A stretch of DNA of 64,000 nucleotides from Desulfohalovibrio reitneri (GTDB taxonomy: Bacteria; Desulfobacterota; Desulfovibrionia; Desulfovibrionales; Desulfovibrionaceae). The notes beneath the pieces are model-generated. The model worked only from the letters and a program-made list of their open reading frames with translations. It was not told the DNA's origin and searched no databases. Positions within the stretch are counted from its first letter, which is position 1. Every line of letters starts with the position of its first letter. This document shows positions 8,273 through 16,564 of this stretch, one piece after another. The stretch is from NCBI RefSeq assembly GCF_000711295.1, contig NZ_JOMJ01000004.1, positions 558,001-622,000 of the forward strand, given 5' to 3'. The position numbers were made by a program, and so were the translations under genes.

Positions 8273-9841
8273 ATGGAAAAGACCTCGTTCCGCGTTTGCG
8301 CTCTCGCTGCCCTTTTGTTTCTGCTCGCCGCCCTGCTGGTCTGGGCTCCCCCCGCGCACGCCCGGCAGGGGAACACGGACGACGCGCGGGGCGGGAACGG
8401 GAAGGCCGAATCCCCGCCGCCCGACACCCGGGCCGTCACCCGGCACGAAATCGAGATCGACGGCCGGGTCTACAGCTACAACGCCACCGCCGGGCTGACC
8501 ACGGTCAGCCTGCCGGGCGATGACGGCCCCAAGGGCCGCATGTTCCACGTGGCCTATCAACTTGAAGCCGCGGAACCGGGAGAGCGGCCCGTGACCTTCG
8601 CCTTCAACGGCGGCCCGGGGTCCTCGTCCATCTGGCTGCACCTGGGGCTCATGGGCCCCAGGCGGGTAGTGCTCAACGAGGACGGCACCGCGCCGGCGCC
8701 GCCCGCCAGGCTGACGGACAACCCCTCCTCCTGGCTGCCCTTCACCGACCTTGTGTTCATTGACCCCGTGGGCACGGGCTTCTCCCGCGCCCAGCCGGAC
8801 AAGACCGAAGCGGCCAGAAAGTTCTGGGGCGTGGAGAAGGACATCGACTCGGTGGCGGAGTTCGTGCGGCTGTGGCTCACTCGCAACGACCGCTGGACCT
8901 CGCCCAAGTTCGCCGCTGGCGAGTCCTACGGTACCCTGCGGGCGGCCGGGCTGGCGGACAAGCTGTACGACGCCTACGGGGCGCGCTTGAACGGGCTGGT
9001 GCTCATCTCGCCGGTGCTGGACTATGCCACCATTTTCTACACGCAGGGGCACGATCTGGCCTACGCCCTGGCCCTGCCCACCTACGCCGCCACCGCCCAC
9101 CACCACGGCCGTCTGCAGGGCGAGCTCAAGGACGTGCTTGCCCGGGTCGAGGAATTCGCCTCCAGGGACTACCTGCGGGGGCTGTTCAAGGGGCAGGCCT
9201 TGGGCGGCGCCGAGCGGAAGGAGTTGGTGCGGCGCACGGCGGAACTTACCGGACTTTCCGAGGAGTACGTGGAGCGCATGGACCTGCGGGTGGACGCCGG
9301 TGCGTTCACCACCCGCTTCCTGCGCGGCGAGAACAAGGTGGTGGGCCGCATGGACACCACCGTGACCGCGCCAAACCCCCGCCCGGACGAGGCCCGCGCC
9401 TGGTTCGACCCGTCACTTGAGCCGCTGTTCGGCCCCTTCTCCGAGGCCATCAACCACTACCTGCGGGAAGAACTGCGGGTGAAGAACGACGAGGCGTACG
9501 AGCCGCTTTCATCCGAGGTCAACAGGTCATGGGATTTCGAGAGCGCCCTGGAGGGCGGTCAGGGATTCGCCGACACGGCCCGCGCGCTGCGCCAGGCCAT
9601 GTTCGACAACCCCGGCCTGCGGGTATTCTGGGCCTGCGGGCGTTATGACTTGGCCACCCCGTACTTCGGCGCCAAGTACACCGTGAACCACCTTTTCCTG
9701 CCCGAAGGGCTGCGCGGGAACATCGACATGGCCTTCTTCCGGGGAGGCCACATGATGTACACCCGGCCGGCTCCGAGGGAGCGGCTGACGGGCGAGGCGG
9801 CCGCCTTCTACCGGCGGAGCCTCGACGCGGGGGAGGACTAG
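8273..9841 (+). CDS. Secreted serine carboxypeptidase-like protein (peptidase S10)
   Basis: This 522-aa protein begins with a Sec signal peptide (ALAALLFLLAALLVWAPPAHA). S10 landmarks follow: the oxyanion motif FAFNGGPGSSSIWLHLG, the nucleophile Ser218 in AAGESYGTLRA, Asp459 in CGRYDLATPYFGA and His493 in RGGHMMYTR. It is predicted to be an exported alpha/beta-hydrolase carboxypeptidase that removes C-terminal residues from peptides, typically at acidic pH. It stands alone after deoC, and its stop overlaps the convergent DUF493 gene by four bases. S10 enzymes are uncommon in anaerobic sulfate reducers, which makes its presence mildly unusual. Confidence 0.88.
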   Translation: MEKTSFRVCALAALLFLLAALLVWAPPAHARQGNTDDARGGNGKAESPPPDTRAVTRHEIEIDGRVYSYNATAGLTTVSLPGDDGPKGRMFHVAYQLEAAEPGERPVTFAFNGGPGSSSIWLHLGLMGPRRVVLNEDGTAPAPPARLTDNPSSWLPFTDLVFIDPVGTGFSRAQPDKTEAARKFWGVEKDIDSVAEFVRLWLTRNDRWTSPKFAAGESYGTLRAAGLADKLYDAYGARLNGLVLISPVLDYATIFYTQGHDLAYALALPTYAATAHHHGRLQGELKDVLARVEEFASRDYLRGLFKGQALGGAERKELVRRTAELTGLSEEYVERMDLRVDAGAFTTRFLRGENKVVGRMDTTVTAPNPRPDEARAWFDPSLEPLFGPFSEAINHYLREELRVKNDEAYEPLSSEVNRSWDFESALEGGQGFADTARALRQAMFDNPGLRVFWACGRYDLATPYFGAKYTVNHLFLPEGLRGNIDMAFFRGGHMMYTRPAPRERLTGEAAAFYRRSLDAGED

Positions 9842-10104
9842 AGGGGTATGAGGCCCGAGATCCCGTCCATGCGTTGGTACACTTCGATGACGTCGTCGGC
9901 GCAGGCCATGCGGCCGACGGCGGTCACGCTGATGTACTTGCCGGTGCGGGATTCGCGGGTGGAAATGGAGAAACCCTCTTCCAGGGGGGAGAGCACCTGG
10001 TCCACGTTCTGGCAGGGAACGATGAACTTGAAGGTGTACTCGCAGGGCCAGTCTTCACATTGTTCCAGCGTGTCCCGAAGGCGGGACAGGGAGTCATCGG
10101 CCAT
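9838..10104 (-). CDS. DUF493 (YbeD-like) family protein
   Basis: This 88-aa protein has the ferredoxin-like ACT-type fold of DUF493: PCEYTFKFIVPCQNVDQVLSPLE, then GKYISVTAVGRMACADDVIEVYQRM. In Escherichia coli the homologue YbeD is encoded beside lipB, but no lip gene is seen here and the function is unknown. It is divergent from the HU-like gene across 78 bases and converges on the S10 peptidase gene. Confidence 0.85.
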   Translation of the reverse strand: MADDSLSRLRDTLEQCEDWPCEYTFKFIVPCQNVDQVLSPLEEGFSISTRESRTGKYISVTAVGRMACADDVIEVYQRMDGISGLIPL

Positions 10105-10182
10105 ACATTTCGTTCCTTCGGTTTTCGAGCGAATTGAAGGGACAAGCTAACGACGCGCTCCGCCACGTCAAGAGGAGGCTGC

Positions 10183-10734
10183 ATGAGCAAGGATTTCATC
10201 GTTTCATTCATCAAGGAGCAGGCCGACCTGCCGACCCTGAAAAAGGCCGAGGACGCCTACGAGGCCATTCTGGACACCATGACCAGGTCCCTGGGCGAAG
10301 GGGAGGAAGTGCGCCTGCGCGGTTTCGGCACCTTCCACGTCAAGCACCGCGCGGCCCGCACCGGCCGCAACCCCTCCACAGGGCAGCCCATGACCATCCC
10401 GGCCCACGATACGGTGGTCTTTTCCACCGGCAAGGAGCTGGAGACCCTGGCCAAGAAAGCGCAGACCGGCGAAGCCCACGGCTGGCTGGAGAACAAGCAG
10501 TTCATGCGCCGGGCCCAGGAGCAGCTGGACCACTTCAGCCAGCGGCTGACCACCGCCCGCAAGAGCTGGGACGATGGCGTGGACAATCTGGGCGAGGCGT
10601 ACGAGACCGCCCGCTACAAGCTGGACCTGCTGCGCCGGGGCGGCTCGGAGGCCTGGGGCGATGTGCGCAAGGGGCTGGAAAACGCCCTGGGCGAACTGCG
10701 CCGCGCCTTCGGCAAGGCTTCCGACAGGTTCTAA
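10183..10734 (+). CDS. HU-family DNA-binding protein with ~90-residue C-terminal extension
   Basis: Residues 1-92 form an HU/IHF fold: SFIKEQADLPTLKKAEDAYE dimerisation helices, then EVRLRGFGTFHVKHRAARTG and RNPSTGQPMTIPA, the DNA-intercalating beta-arm with its proline. The remaining ~90 residues are charged and helix-forming (repeated aromatic/Lys/Arg/Glu, e.g. QFMRRAQEQLDHFSQRLTTA, RKSWDDGVDNLGEAYETARY). HU proteins are normally about 90 aa, so this one is twice the usual length. The tail could dimerise, bind RNA/DNA or contact another protein; this is inference. RBS AAGAGGAGGCTGC precedes ATG 10183. Confidence 0.88.
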   Translation: MSKDFIVSFIKEQADLPTLKKAEDAYEAILDTMTRSLGEGEEVRLRGFGTFHVKHRAARTGRNPSTGQPMTIPAHDTVVFSTGKELETLAKKAQTGEAHGWLENKQFMRRAQEQLDHFSQRLTTARKSWDDGVDNLGEAYETARYKLDLLRRGGSEAWGDVRKGLENALGELRRAFGKASDRF

Positions 10735-10742
10735 GGGGCTGT

Positions 10743-11111
10743 ATGGACCCCGAGGAGATCAGCCGGCTTCCCGAGAGGGTGTTGGACGGCAAGGTTGCGG
10801 AGGCTTTCTTCTCCAGCCGCGTCGTCTGGACTGACGGGGACGAGCCTGTCCGCGTGGACAAGGACCTGGAAACGGGCATGGACATGCGGGTGGAGGTGTC
10901 TCCCTACTCCGTGAGCATCGACCATGCCTGGCGCATCGTGGACCTGGCCCGGGCCAAGGGCTGGACCGTGTCCATCCATCTGCGGCCCGAGGACGTGGAG
11001 GTTGTCATGACCAGCGGCGAGGACGCGGAGATGGGCCGGGCCACGGCCGCCTACACCCCGCGCGCCCTGGCCGAGGCGGCCCTGCAGGCCGGGCTGCGCG
11101 GCATGCGGTAG
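10743..11111 (+). CDS. Hypothetical protein (122 aa)
   Basis: A longer frame opens at 10134, but it overlaps the HU gene out of frame. The credible start is ATG 10743, nine bases after the HU-like stop and after an AAGGGGCTGT Shine-Dalgarno. The soluble, acidic protein contains WTDGDEPVRVDKDLETGMDM and WRIVDLARAKGWTVSIHLRP, and ends in a short helix. No family is recognised. Co-transcription with the extended HU protein is likely from the spacing. Confidence 0.7.
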   Translation: MDPEEISRLPERVLDGKVAEAFFSSRVVWTDGDEPVRVDKDLETGMDMRVEVSPYSVSIDHAWRIVDLARAKGWTVSIHLRPEDVEVVMTSGEDAEMGRATAAYTPRALAEAALQAGLRGMR

Positions 11112-11114
11112 CCG

Positions 11115-11738
11115 TCAGCCCGCCAGGGCGAAGAGCAGGGATTGGAAGATGCCGATGGCCAGCCCCAGCAGGCCGCCCACCAGCTCAATGAAGCGGAACT
11201 CCCGCTTCATGATGGCGAAGAGGATGTCTTCCAGCTTCTCGATGCTGAAGGACTCCACCTTGTCCCGAACCACCTGGGAGACGTCGTAGCAGGTGGTCAG
11301 CTCCTGTCCGGCGCGGTCCAGCAGGTCGGGGATCATCTTCTCCATCTCGGGGACCAGCACGGCCTTGATGCGGTCCACCGTGGAGTCGCCCAGGAACATG
11401 GCCGCCATGGGCACGGCCTGGGTCAGCTTTTCCCGCAAAAGCCGGTCCACGTATTCGTCCAGGGTATCCCGCAGCCGGGGACCAAGGTCGGCGTCCTTGA
11501 GCGCCTCCACCATGTCCGAGGTGCTGACCAGCTCCCGGTCGATCATCTCTCCCAGCCTGGCGGCCAAGTCGCGCTGGCGCTTGGGAAAGACGCCCTGTAC
11601 CGTCACCGGGCCCACCTTCACCGGTCGGCGGGGGTGGAAGAGCATCTTTACGGCCAGGTGGTTGGTGAACCAGCCGATGAGCGCCCCGGCCACCGGGGCG
11701 AGCAAATATTTCCAGAAATCCGGCGGCAGCCATTCCAT
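11115..11738 (-). CDS. DUF445-family membrane protein
   Basis: I choose ATG 11738 (207 aa, Shine-Dalgarno AGGGAG 11 bases upstream), since the frame up to 11930 overlaps the methyltransferase gene. An N-terminal membrane helix WKYLLAPVAGALIGWFTN runs into HLAVKMLFHPRRP, the DUF445 signature, and a second hydrophobic segment ends the protein (LVGGLLGLAIGIFQSLLFAL). The middle is alpha-helical and probably cytoplasmic. The function of DUF445 proteins (YheB/YtwF-like) is unknown. It converges on the 122-aa gene with a 3-base gap. Confidence 0.85.
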   Translation of the reverse strand: MEWLPPDFWKYLLAPVAGALIGWFTNHLAVKMLFHPRRPVKVGPVTVQGVFPKRQRDLAARLGEMIDRELVSTSDMVEALKDADLGPRLRDTLDEYVDRLLREKLTQAVPMAAMFLGDSTVDRIKAVLVPEMEKMIPDLLDRAGQELTTCYDVSQVVRDKVESFSIEKLEDILFAIMKREFRFIELVGGLLGLAIGIFQSLLFALAG

Positions 11739-11829
11739 GTCGCGCGTAACTCCCTGAATGAATTCGGTTGTCCGGGAGGCGGTCCCGGCAGGCGGGCACC
11801 ATGGCCCAAATCGCGGACGGGGGCAAGGG

Positions 11830-12822
11830 CTACCAGCGGCGGCCCAGGCGGAGGAGCCAGTCCGGGTGAACCAGTCCGGTGTAAGGCTTACCCACTTGGG
11901 AAAGCTCCATGTCCCGGCCGTCCAGTTCAATGCCCTCGGCCCGCATGAGACGCAGGGGATAGCCGTCCGTCTCCGGGGCGAAGCGGTTGGCGGGCGTCAG
12001 GCGGACCCGTCCGCGCGGCCCGGCTTCGGCCGTCAGGGCGGCGGGGAAGAAGGCCGCTCCGCGCGTTTCGTCGGCCAGAGCCTGAAGGAGGGCGGCTGAG
12101 ATGGCGGTGAAATCCTCCTTCCACAGCCGACGCCCCTGGCTGGGCAGGGTCTCGTTGCAGACGAAGGCGATGCGCCGCCCGGCCATGCCAGCGAATGTCT
12201 CCGGCAGCTTGGCGTCTCCTGCGACAATGCGTCCAAGCCCGAGGGAGCGGGTCAGGCGGTCGCCCCGCTCCCGAACGGCGGGGTCGCGTTCGATGCCAAG
12301 GCACTCGGGGTGCTCGAACCCGTTGCGCCGAGCCGCGCCGTGCATGGCCGCCATGAGGATGCCGCTGCCCGCGCCGATGTCCAGGCCCAGAAAGGGGGCG
12401 GGGCCGGAGACTGGCGTGTTCAGCACCTCCCGCAGCACGTGCGCCGTGCGGGGCAGATCCAGCAGCATGCACAGGGCGAAGCCGGAGTGCAGCAGGTCGC
12501 GCCGCAGTCCTTCTTTTCCGCGCAAACTCTCCGCCCCGCGTCTGCGGTTGGCGAAACGGTCCAGAAAGAGCGTCAGATCATCGTCGTCCACGGAGTCGAA
12601 CTGGGAGCCGTGCGCGTAAGCGTGGCCGTATTTTGCCGCCAGGCGCAGCAGGAAGGGGCCATCCGGCTTGAAGTCGGGGGCGGCCAAGCGGTCCAGATCG
12701 TCCGTCAGCGAGGATGGCGGCGCGGCCGGTGCGCTCAGCAGGGGAACTCGCAGCCTGGGGCGTTCCAAAAGGCGGAGGGCCTGTTCCGTCAGCCGGGACA
12801 GGTCCGGGGACTGATGTTCCAT
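11830..12822 (-). CDS. SAM-dependent methyltransferase-like protein
   Basis: This 330-aa protein has a class-I methyltransferase core: motif I GLDIGAGSGILMAAMHG, then ECLGIERDPAVRERGDRL, and RIVAGDAKLPETFAG as the acidic adenine loop. Around it are an N-terminal helical region and a C-terminal beta-rich domain (GKPYTGLVHPDWLLRLG). The motif IV region reads FVCNETLPSQGRRLW, reminiscent of NxxP-type protein or nucleic-acid methyltransferases, but the substrate cannot be assigned. It stands upstream of the DUF445 gene on the same strand, 91 bases away. Confidence 0.75.
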   Translation of the reverse strand: MEHQSPDLSRLTEQALRLLERPRLRVPLLSAPAAPPSSLTDDLDRLAAPDFKPDGPFLLRLAAKYGHAYAHGSQFDSVDDDDLTLFLDRFANRRRGAESLRGKEGLRRDLLHSGFALCMLLDLPRTAHVLREVLNTPVSGPAPFLGLDIGAGSGILMAAMHGAARRNGFEHPECLGIERDPAVRERGDRLTRSLGLGRIVAGDAKLPETFAGMAGRRIAFVCNETLPSQGRRLWKEDFTAISAALLQALADETRGAAFFPAALTAEAGPRGRVRLTPANRFAPETDGYPLRLMRAEGIELDGRDMELSQVGKPYTGLVHPDWLLRLGRRW

Positions 12823-12919
12823 GACGCCGGGTACCTAGCAGTTTTTATGCCAGAGGGGTTAAGTAAACGGGTCATGCCGCCGAAAGGAAACATACGAACC
12901 TGATATCCCATGGATTGGG

Positions 12920-12929
12920 AAAGGAGGTG
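12920..12929 (+). promoter_or_regulatory. Near-perfect Shine-Dalgarno
   Basis: AAAGGAGGTG is complementary to almost the entire anti-SD of 16S rRNA and lies 4 bases before ATG 12934. It decides that start and implies high translation. Confidence 0.85.
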
Positions 12930-12933
12930 CACC

Positions 12934-13185
12934 ATGGATGTGAACCAAATCGGAGCGGGTCCCATGATGGATCTCGCGGTGCGCGCCCAGGAAAAGGATG
13001 TCCAAGCCCAGAAGGGTGAGTCCAACTCGGAGATGATGAAGGACATCCGCAAGGCCAGGTTGAACCGGCAGGTCCTCGCGGACCCGTCCCTGGCGGGTGA
13101 ACTGGTGGCCACCGAGGCCTCCGCCACCTACAACGCCAGTGGCGAGGTCATCCAGGCCGTGTCCACGGACCTGGGCGACGTCTAG
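12934..13185 (+). CDS. Small conserved-looking protein with very strong ribosome-binding site (83 aa)
   Basis: ATG 12934 lies behind AAAGGAGGTG, an essentially perfect Shine-Dalgarno at good spacing, so I prefer it over an upstream ATG at 12910. The protein is soluble, rich in Met/Gln/Lys in the first half (MDLAVRAQEKDVQAQKGESN) and Ala/Thr/Val in the second. There is no membrane segment or cysteine. The strong RBS and a dedicated terminator at 13230-13258 suggest an abundant monocistronic small protein. A loose resemblance of MDVNQIG to the N-terminus of small YjfB-like motility proteins is not enough to assign it. Confidence 0.7.
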   Translation: MDVNQIGAGPMMDLAVRAQEKDVQAQKGESNSEMMKDIRKARLNRQVLADPSLAGELVATEASATYNASGEVIQAVSTDLGDV

Positions 13186-13229
13186 GCCACCTTCCGCCGA
13201 GAGAAGGTTCCGCGTGATGCGGATGAGAG

Positions 13230-13258
13230 GCCGCCCCCCGGCGTGGGGGGCGGCTTTT
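13230..13258 (+). terminator. Intrinsic terminator
   Basis: GCCGCCCCCC and GGGGGGCGGC form a perfect 10-bp stem with a 5-base loop, followed by TTTT. It ends the 83-aa gene 44 bases downstream of its stop. Confidence 0.92.
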
Positions 13259-13289
13259 CATTTGGCGCGGGGGATGCCATGGAACGGAC

Positions 13290-13808
13290 ATGGACCTGAC
13301 CGCCCGCCTGAACGAACTCCAACAGCTTCGCCACCGCCTGCTGCGTATCTCGGAGGAAGCCCCGCCGTCCGCCTGGCGGGGTGAGGGCGGCTGGCGGTTG
13401 GGCCAACTGCTGGAGCATCTTACCCTGGCCGAGCGCGACATGCTGGGCAGATTGCCTACCGTCCAGGAACTGCGGCGAAGGCCCAACCCGCCGCGCGGGC
13501 CGGTGAGTTGGCTGCGCCGCAAGGCCAGCCTGGCCGTACTGGAGTGGCCGCTTCCCATGCCCGTGACCGCGCCCCGGCTCCATCCCGGTGAAGGAATAGG
13601 GCTTGAAGAGGCGCACGCGGCCTGGGCGGAGGCCATGGGCTGGCTGCGGCGAATCGTGGATGGACTGGGGCCGGATGCGCACCGGCTGGCGGTGCTGCGC
13701 CACGTTTCCGCCGGGCGGATAACCTTGGCCGAAGCGGTGCGCATCGACATGGGGCACTTCCGCTTCCACGCCGGGCGCATCGAGCGGCTAGCCCTGGGGA
13801 GCGGCTAG
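13290..13808 (+). CDS. DinB/YfiT-like four-helix metal-binding protein
   Basis: This 172-aa protein has the DinB-superfamily pattern: an N-terminal helix ending GEGGWRLGQLLEHLTLAERD, with a putative metal His, then a mid-helix WLRRIVDGL, and a C-terminal IDMGHFRFHAGRIERL containing the HxxxH metal pair. Relatives act in thiol-dependent transfer or are uncharacterised. Here the gene sits alone between a terminator and the convergent taurine-type permease gene. Substrate and partner are unknown. Confidence 0.72.
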   Translation: MDLTARLNELQQLRHRLLRISEEAPPSAWRGEGGWRLGQLLEHLTLAERDMLGRLPTVQELRRRPNPPRGPVSWLRRKASLAVLEWPLPMPVTAPRLHPGEGIGLEEAHAAWAEAMGWLRRIVDGLGPDAHRLAVLRHVSAGRITLAEAVRIDMGHFRFHAGRIERLALGSG

Positions 13809-13833
13809 GAAACGTCTTCCCGGTCCGAGGGAA

Positions 13834-14661
13834 TCAGGCCTTCCCCTTCCAGGGCACCAGCTTCCGTTCCGCCACCCGCAGCAAAAGGTCCGTGGCGAAG
13901 GCTATCAGCCCGATGATCAGGATGCCCAGCACGACGACGTCCGTCACGAGGAATTCCGCGGCGTTGAGTATCATGAAGCCCAGCCCCTGGGATGCGGCCA
14001 CCATTTCCGCGGCCACCAGGGTGGTCCAGGCGAAGCCCAGGCCGATGCGCATGCCGGTCAGGATTTCCGGCGTGGCCGCCTTGACGATGACGTGCCACAG
14101 CACCTGGGTGCGGGTGGCGCCCAGGCTGTAGGCGGCGTGGATCTGCTCCATGGTGGCCGAGCGCACCCCGGCGCGGGTGGAGATGACCATGGGCGCGAAG
14201 CAGGCCAGGTAGATGAGGATGACCTTGGAAACCTCGCCGATGCCGAACCAGATGATCATCAGCGGCAGGTAGGCCAGCGGGGGAATGGGGCGGTAGAACT
14301 CGATGGGCGGATCGGCCAGTCCCCGGGCCACGCGGGAGACGCCCATGGCCAGCCCCACGGGCACGGCCGTGAGGATGCACAGCAAGAACGCCCCGCCCAC
14401 CCTGGAGATGGAGGCCAGCAGGTGGGTTGTCAGGGTCGCTCCGGCGAATCCGTCGGAGGAGGTCTCCTTGAAGCACTGCCAGACCTCGCCGGGGCTGGGC
14501 AGAAAGAGCGGCTCCACCAGCCCGGAGGCGGTGACCGTCCACCAAGCCAAAAGCAGCAGCGCGGCGGAGATGAAGCTGAGGGCCAGGCTGCGCCCCTGGC
14601 CGGGCATCCCGTAGACCTGGCTGGTGCGGCCGGGGCCGAAAAGGGCGCGCACCGGAAGCAT
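13834..14661 (-). CDS. tauC: Taurine/sulfonate-type ABC transporter permease
   Basis: This 275-aa integral membrane protein has about six helices and the BPD_transp_1 EAA loop (the EIHAAYSLGATRTQVLWHV region, including AYSLGATRTQVL). It also carries the SsuC/TauC-type N-terminus FLPSPGEVWQCFKE and the segment AFATDLLLRVAERKLVPW at the end. It forms the inner-membrane channel of the transporter encoded by the three-gene minus-strand operon. Its ATG overlaps the TGA of the ATPase gene by one base. Assignment to taurine rests on the substrate-binding protein. Confidence 0.87.
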   Translation of the reverse strand: MLPVRALFGPGRTSQVYGMPGQGRSLALSFISAALLLLAWWTVTASGLVEPLFLPSPGEVWQCFKETSSDGFAGATLTTHLLASISRVGGAFLLCILTAVPVGLAMGVSRVARGLADPPIEFYRPIPPLAYLPLMIIWFGIGEVSKVILIYLACFAPMVISTRAGVRSATMEQIHAAYSLGATRTQVLWHVIVKAATPEILTGMRIGLGFAWTTLVAAEMVAASQGLGFMILNAAEFLVTDVVVLGILIIGLIAFATDLLLRVAERKLVPWKGKA

Positions 14662-15482
14662 CAGGCCGCTCCCGCCGTGAATGCGGCGGCGGACGCGCCG
14701 TTGGAGCCGAAGCCGCGCACCAGGGAGAGCACCTCCTCGCGGCGTTCGATGAAGTCCGGGCGGGACTTGATGGAGCGGGCGTCGCCCGTGCGCAGGTATT
14801 CGCTGCAGAAGGGCAGTTCCAGGGAGTGGACCACCCGCCCCGGCCTCGGCGAGAGCACCAGCAGCCGCGTGGCCAGGAAGAGGGCCTCCTCCACCGAGTG
14901 GGTGATGAAGAAGGCCATGGTCTCCTTCTCCGCCCAGATTTGCAGGATGAGCTCCTGCATGGACTCTCGGGTGAAGGCGTCCAGCGCGCCGAAGGGCTCG
15001 TCCATGAGCAGGATGCGCGGGTTGGCGGTCAGGGCGCGGGCCAGCCCGAGGCGCTGCTGCATGCCACCGGAGAGATGGTAAATCTGCTTGTGGGCGGCCT
15101 CGGCCAGCCCCAGCCGCTGGAGGTTGCGCATGGCCGCGGCCCGGCGCTCCTTTTTGCCCACGCCCTGCAGGCGCAGGCCGAAGGCGGCGTTGCCCAGCAC
15201 GTTTTCCCAGGGCAGCAGGGCGTGCTGCTGAAAGACCACGCCGCGTTCGCGGCCCGGCCCGGTGATGGGCTCGCCGTCCAGGGTCAGGCGGCCGTGGGTG
15301 GGGCGGAGGAACCCGGCCATGAGGTTGAGCAGGGTGGTCTTGCCGCAGCCGGAAGGCCCAAGCGCCACAACGAACTCCCCGTCCCGGATGGTCAGGTCCA
15401 CCTCGTCCAGGGCCAGGGTCTCTCCCTGGCCGTCCGGGTCGGAGTAGGCCAGGGAGACTTCCTCCAGAACCAGCTCGCTCAT
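14661..15482 (-). CDS. tauB: Taurine/sulfonate-type ABC transporter ATPase
   Basis: This 273-aa nucleotide-binding subunit has Walker A LGPSGCGKTTLLNLMAG, Q-loop GVVFQQHALLPWENV, signature LSGGMQQRLGLARAL, Walker B ILLMDEPFGALDAFT and the H-loop MAFFITHSVEEALFLA. It hydrolyses ATP to drive import through the permease. Spacing to the upstream tauA-like gene is seven bases, and the downstream permease overlaps by one base, so all three are one operon. Confidence 0.93.
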   Translation of the reverse strand: MSELVLEEVSLAYSDPDGQGETLALDEVDLTIRDGEFVVALGPSGCGKTTLLNLMAGFLRPTHGRLTLDGEPITGPGRERGVVFQQHALLPWENVLGNAAFGLRLQGVGKKERRAAAMRNLQRLGLAEAAHKQIYHLSGGMQQRLGLARALTANPRILLMDEPFGALDAFTRESMQELILQIWAEKETMAFFITHSVEEALFLATRLLVLSPRPGRVVHSLELPFCSEYLRTGDARSIKSRPDFIERREEVLSLVRGFGSNGASAAAFTAGAA

Positions 15483-15489
15483 TTGGCGG

Positions 15490-16494
15490 CTACCGCTCCT
15501 GAAGGGCGCGCTCGGCCCACTCCGGGTTGACGAATTTGGCGTAGCTCTCGGCCACCTGGGGAATCTTTTTCTGGCTCTTGAGGAACTTGGCCGTGGCGGT
15601 CAGGGCGCGGGCCGCTCCGCCGTCCTCGCCGCAGCCAAGCCACTGGCAGGACACCTGCTCCTCAAGGCTGGGGAAGCCGTAGCGGGAAAGCACGGTGGGC
15701 ACGTCCCCCGCGTTGCCGCCCACCATGGAAACGATGGCCTTGACCTCTTTGGAGTCCGGGGTGAAGGCCTCGGGATTATCGCGGTACAGGGCGCTGGTCC
15801 GGGCCAGAACCTTGACGAACTCCACCATGAACTCCGGGTTCTCGCGCGAGAAATCGGTGCGGGCCATGAGGCCGTCGAAGGTGGGCTTGCCCCAGTCGCC
15901 GAGCTGGCCGGAGGTGATGAGAACCTTGCCGTTTTCCATGATGCGGTCCAGGGCCGGGCTCCAGACGAAGGCGGCGTCGATGTCGCCGCGCTTCCAGGCC
16001 GCGGTGATGGCGTTGGGCTGCAGGTTCAGCAGCCTGACCTCGGACTCCGGGATGCCGAACTGTTCCAGGGCGAACAGGGTGTGGAAATGGGTGGTGGAGA
16101 CGAAGGGCACGCCGATGGTCTTGCCGCGCAGATCCTGCGGGGCGACGATGCCGGAGCCGTCGCGCACCACCAGGGCCTCGGCCCCCTCAATGGCCTCGTT
16201 GATCCAGAACAGCTCCACGGGCAGGCCGGAGGACGTGGCCGTGGCCACCGGGGTGGAGCCGCCCAGAGCGATGTCCACGTCGCCTGAGGCCAGGGCGGGC
16301 AGCACCTTGCTGCCGGAGTCGAACTGGCGGAAGTCCAGCTCCCAGCCGGTTGCCTCCTCGAACCATCCCTCGGCCATGGCGATCTTCCAGGGATTGAAGA
16401 TGAGCTGGTAGCCGATGGTGGCGGATTTCTCGGCGGCCGCGGCGGGCGCGGCCACAAGCAGTAAAAGCGCGCAGAGTACCAAGAGGCGGCGCAT
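15490..16494 (-). CDS. tauA: Taurine-type ABC transporter periplasmic substrate-binding protein
   Basis: I prefer ATG 16494 over the ATG at 16503 because GGGAG sits nine bases before it (334 aa). A Sec signal peptide (LLVLCALLLLVAAPAAAAEK) precedes the mature domain. The mature part closely resembles TauA: FRQFDSGSKVLPALASGDVD, then IGVPFVSTTHFHTLFAL, LNLQPNAITAAWKRGDIDAA and FVWSPALDRI, all diagnostic positions of taurine-binding proteins. It captures taurine or a related sulfonate. No tauD dioxygenase is adjacent, consistent with an anaerobe. Two Cys (QVSCQWLGCGED) are an unusual feature near the C-terminus. Confidence 0.88.
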   Translation of the reverse strand: MRRLLVLCALLLLVAAPAAAAEKSATIGYQLIFNPWKIAMAEGWFEEATGWELDFRQFDSGSKVLPALASGDVDIALGGSTPVATATSSGLPVELFWINEAIEGAEALVVRDGSGIVAPQDLRGKTIGVPFVSTTHFHTLFALEQFGIPESEVRLLNLQPNAITAAWKRGDIDAAFVWSPALDRIMENGKVLITSGQLGDWGKPTFDGLMARTDFSRENPEFMVEFVKVLARTSALYRDNPEAFTPDSKEVKAIVSMVGGNAGDVPTVLSRYGFPSLEEQVSCQWLGCGEDGGAARALTATAKFLKSQKKIPQVAESYAKFVNPEWAERALQER

Positions 16495-16564
16495 GGATAG
16501 CATCTCCCGAACTGGTGGTTAGAAGCGGTGCGAACCGAATCCGATGCTCTCTCTCCTGCCATGT

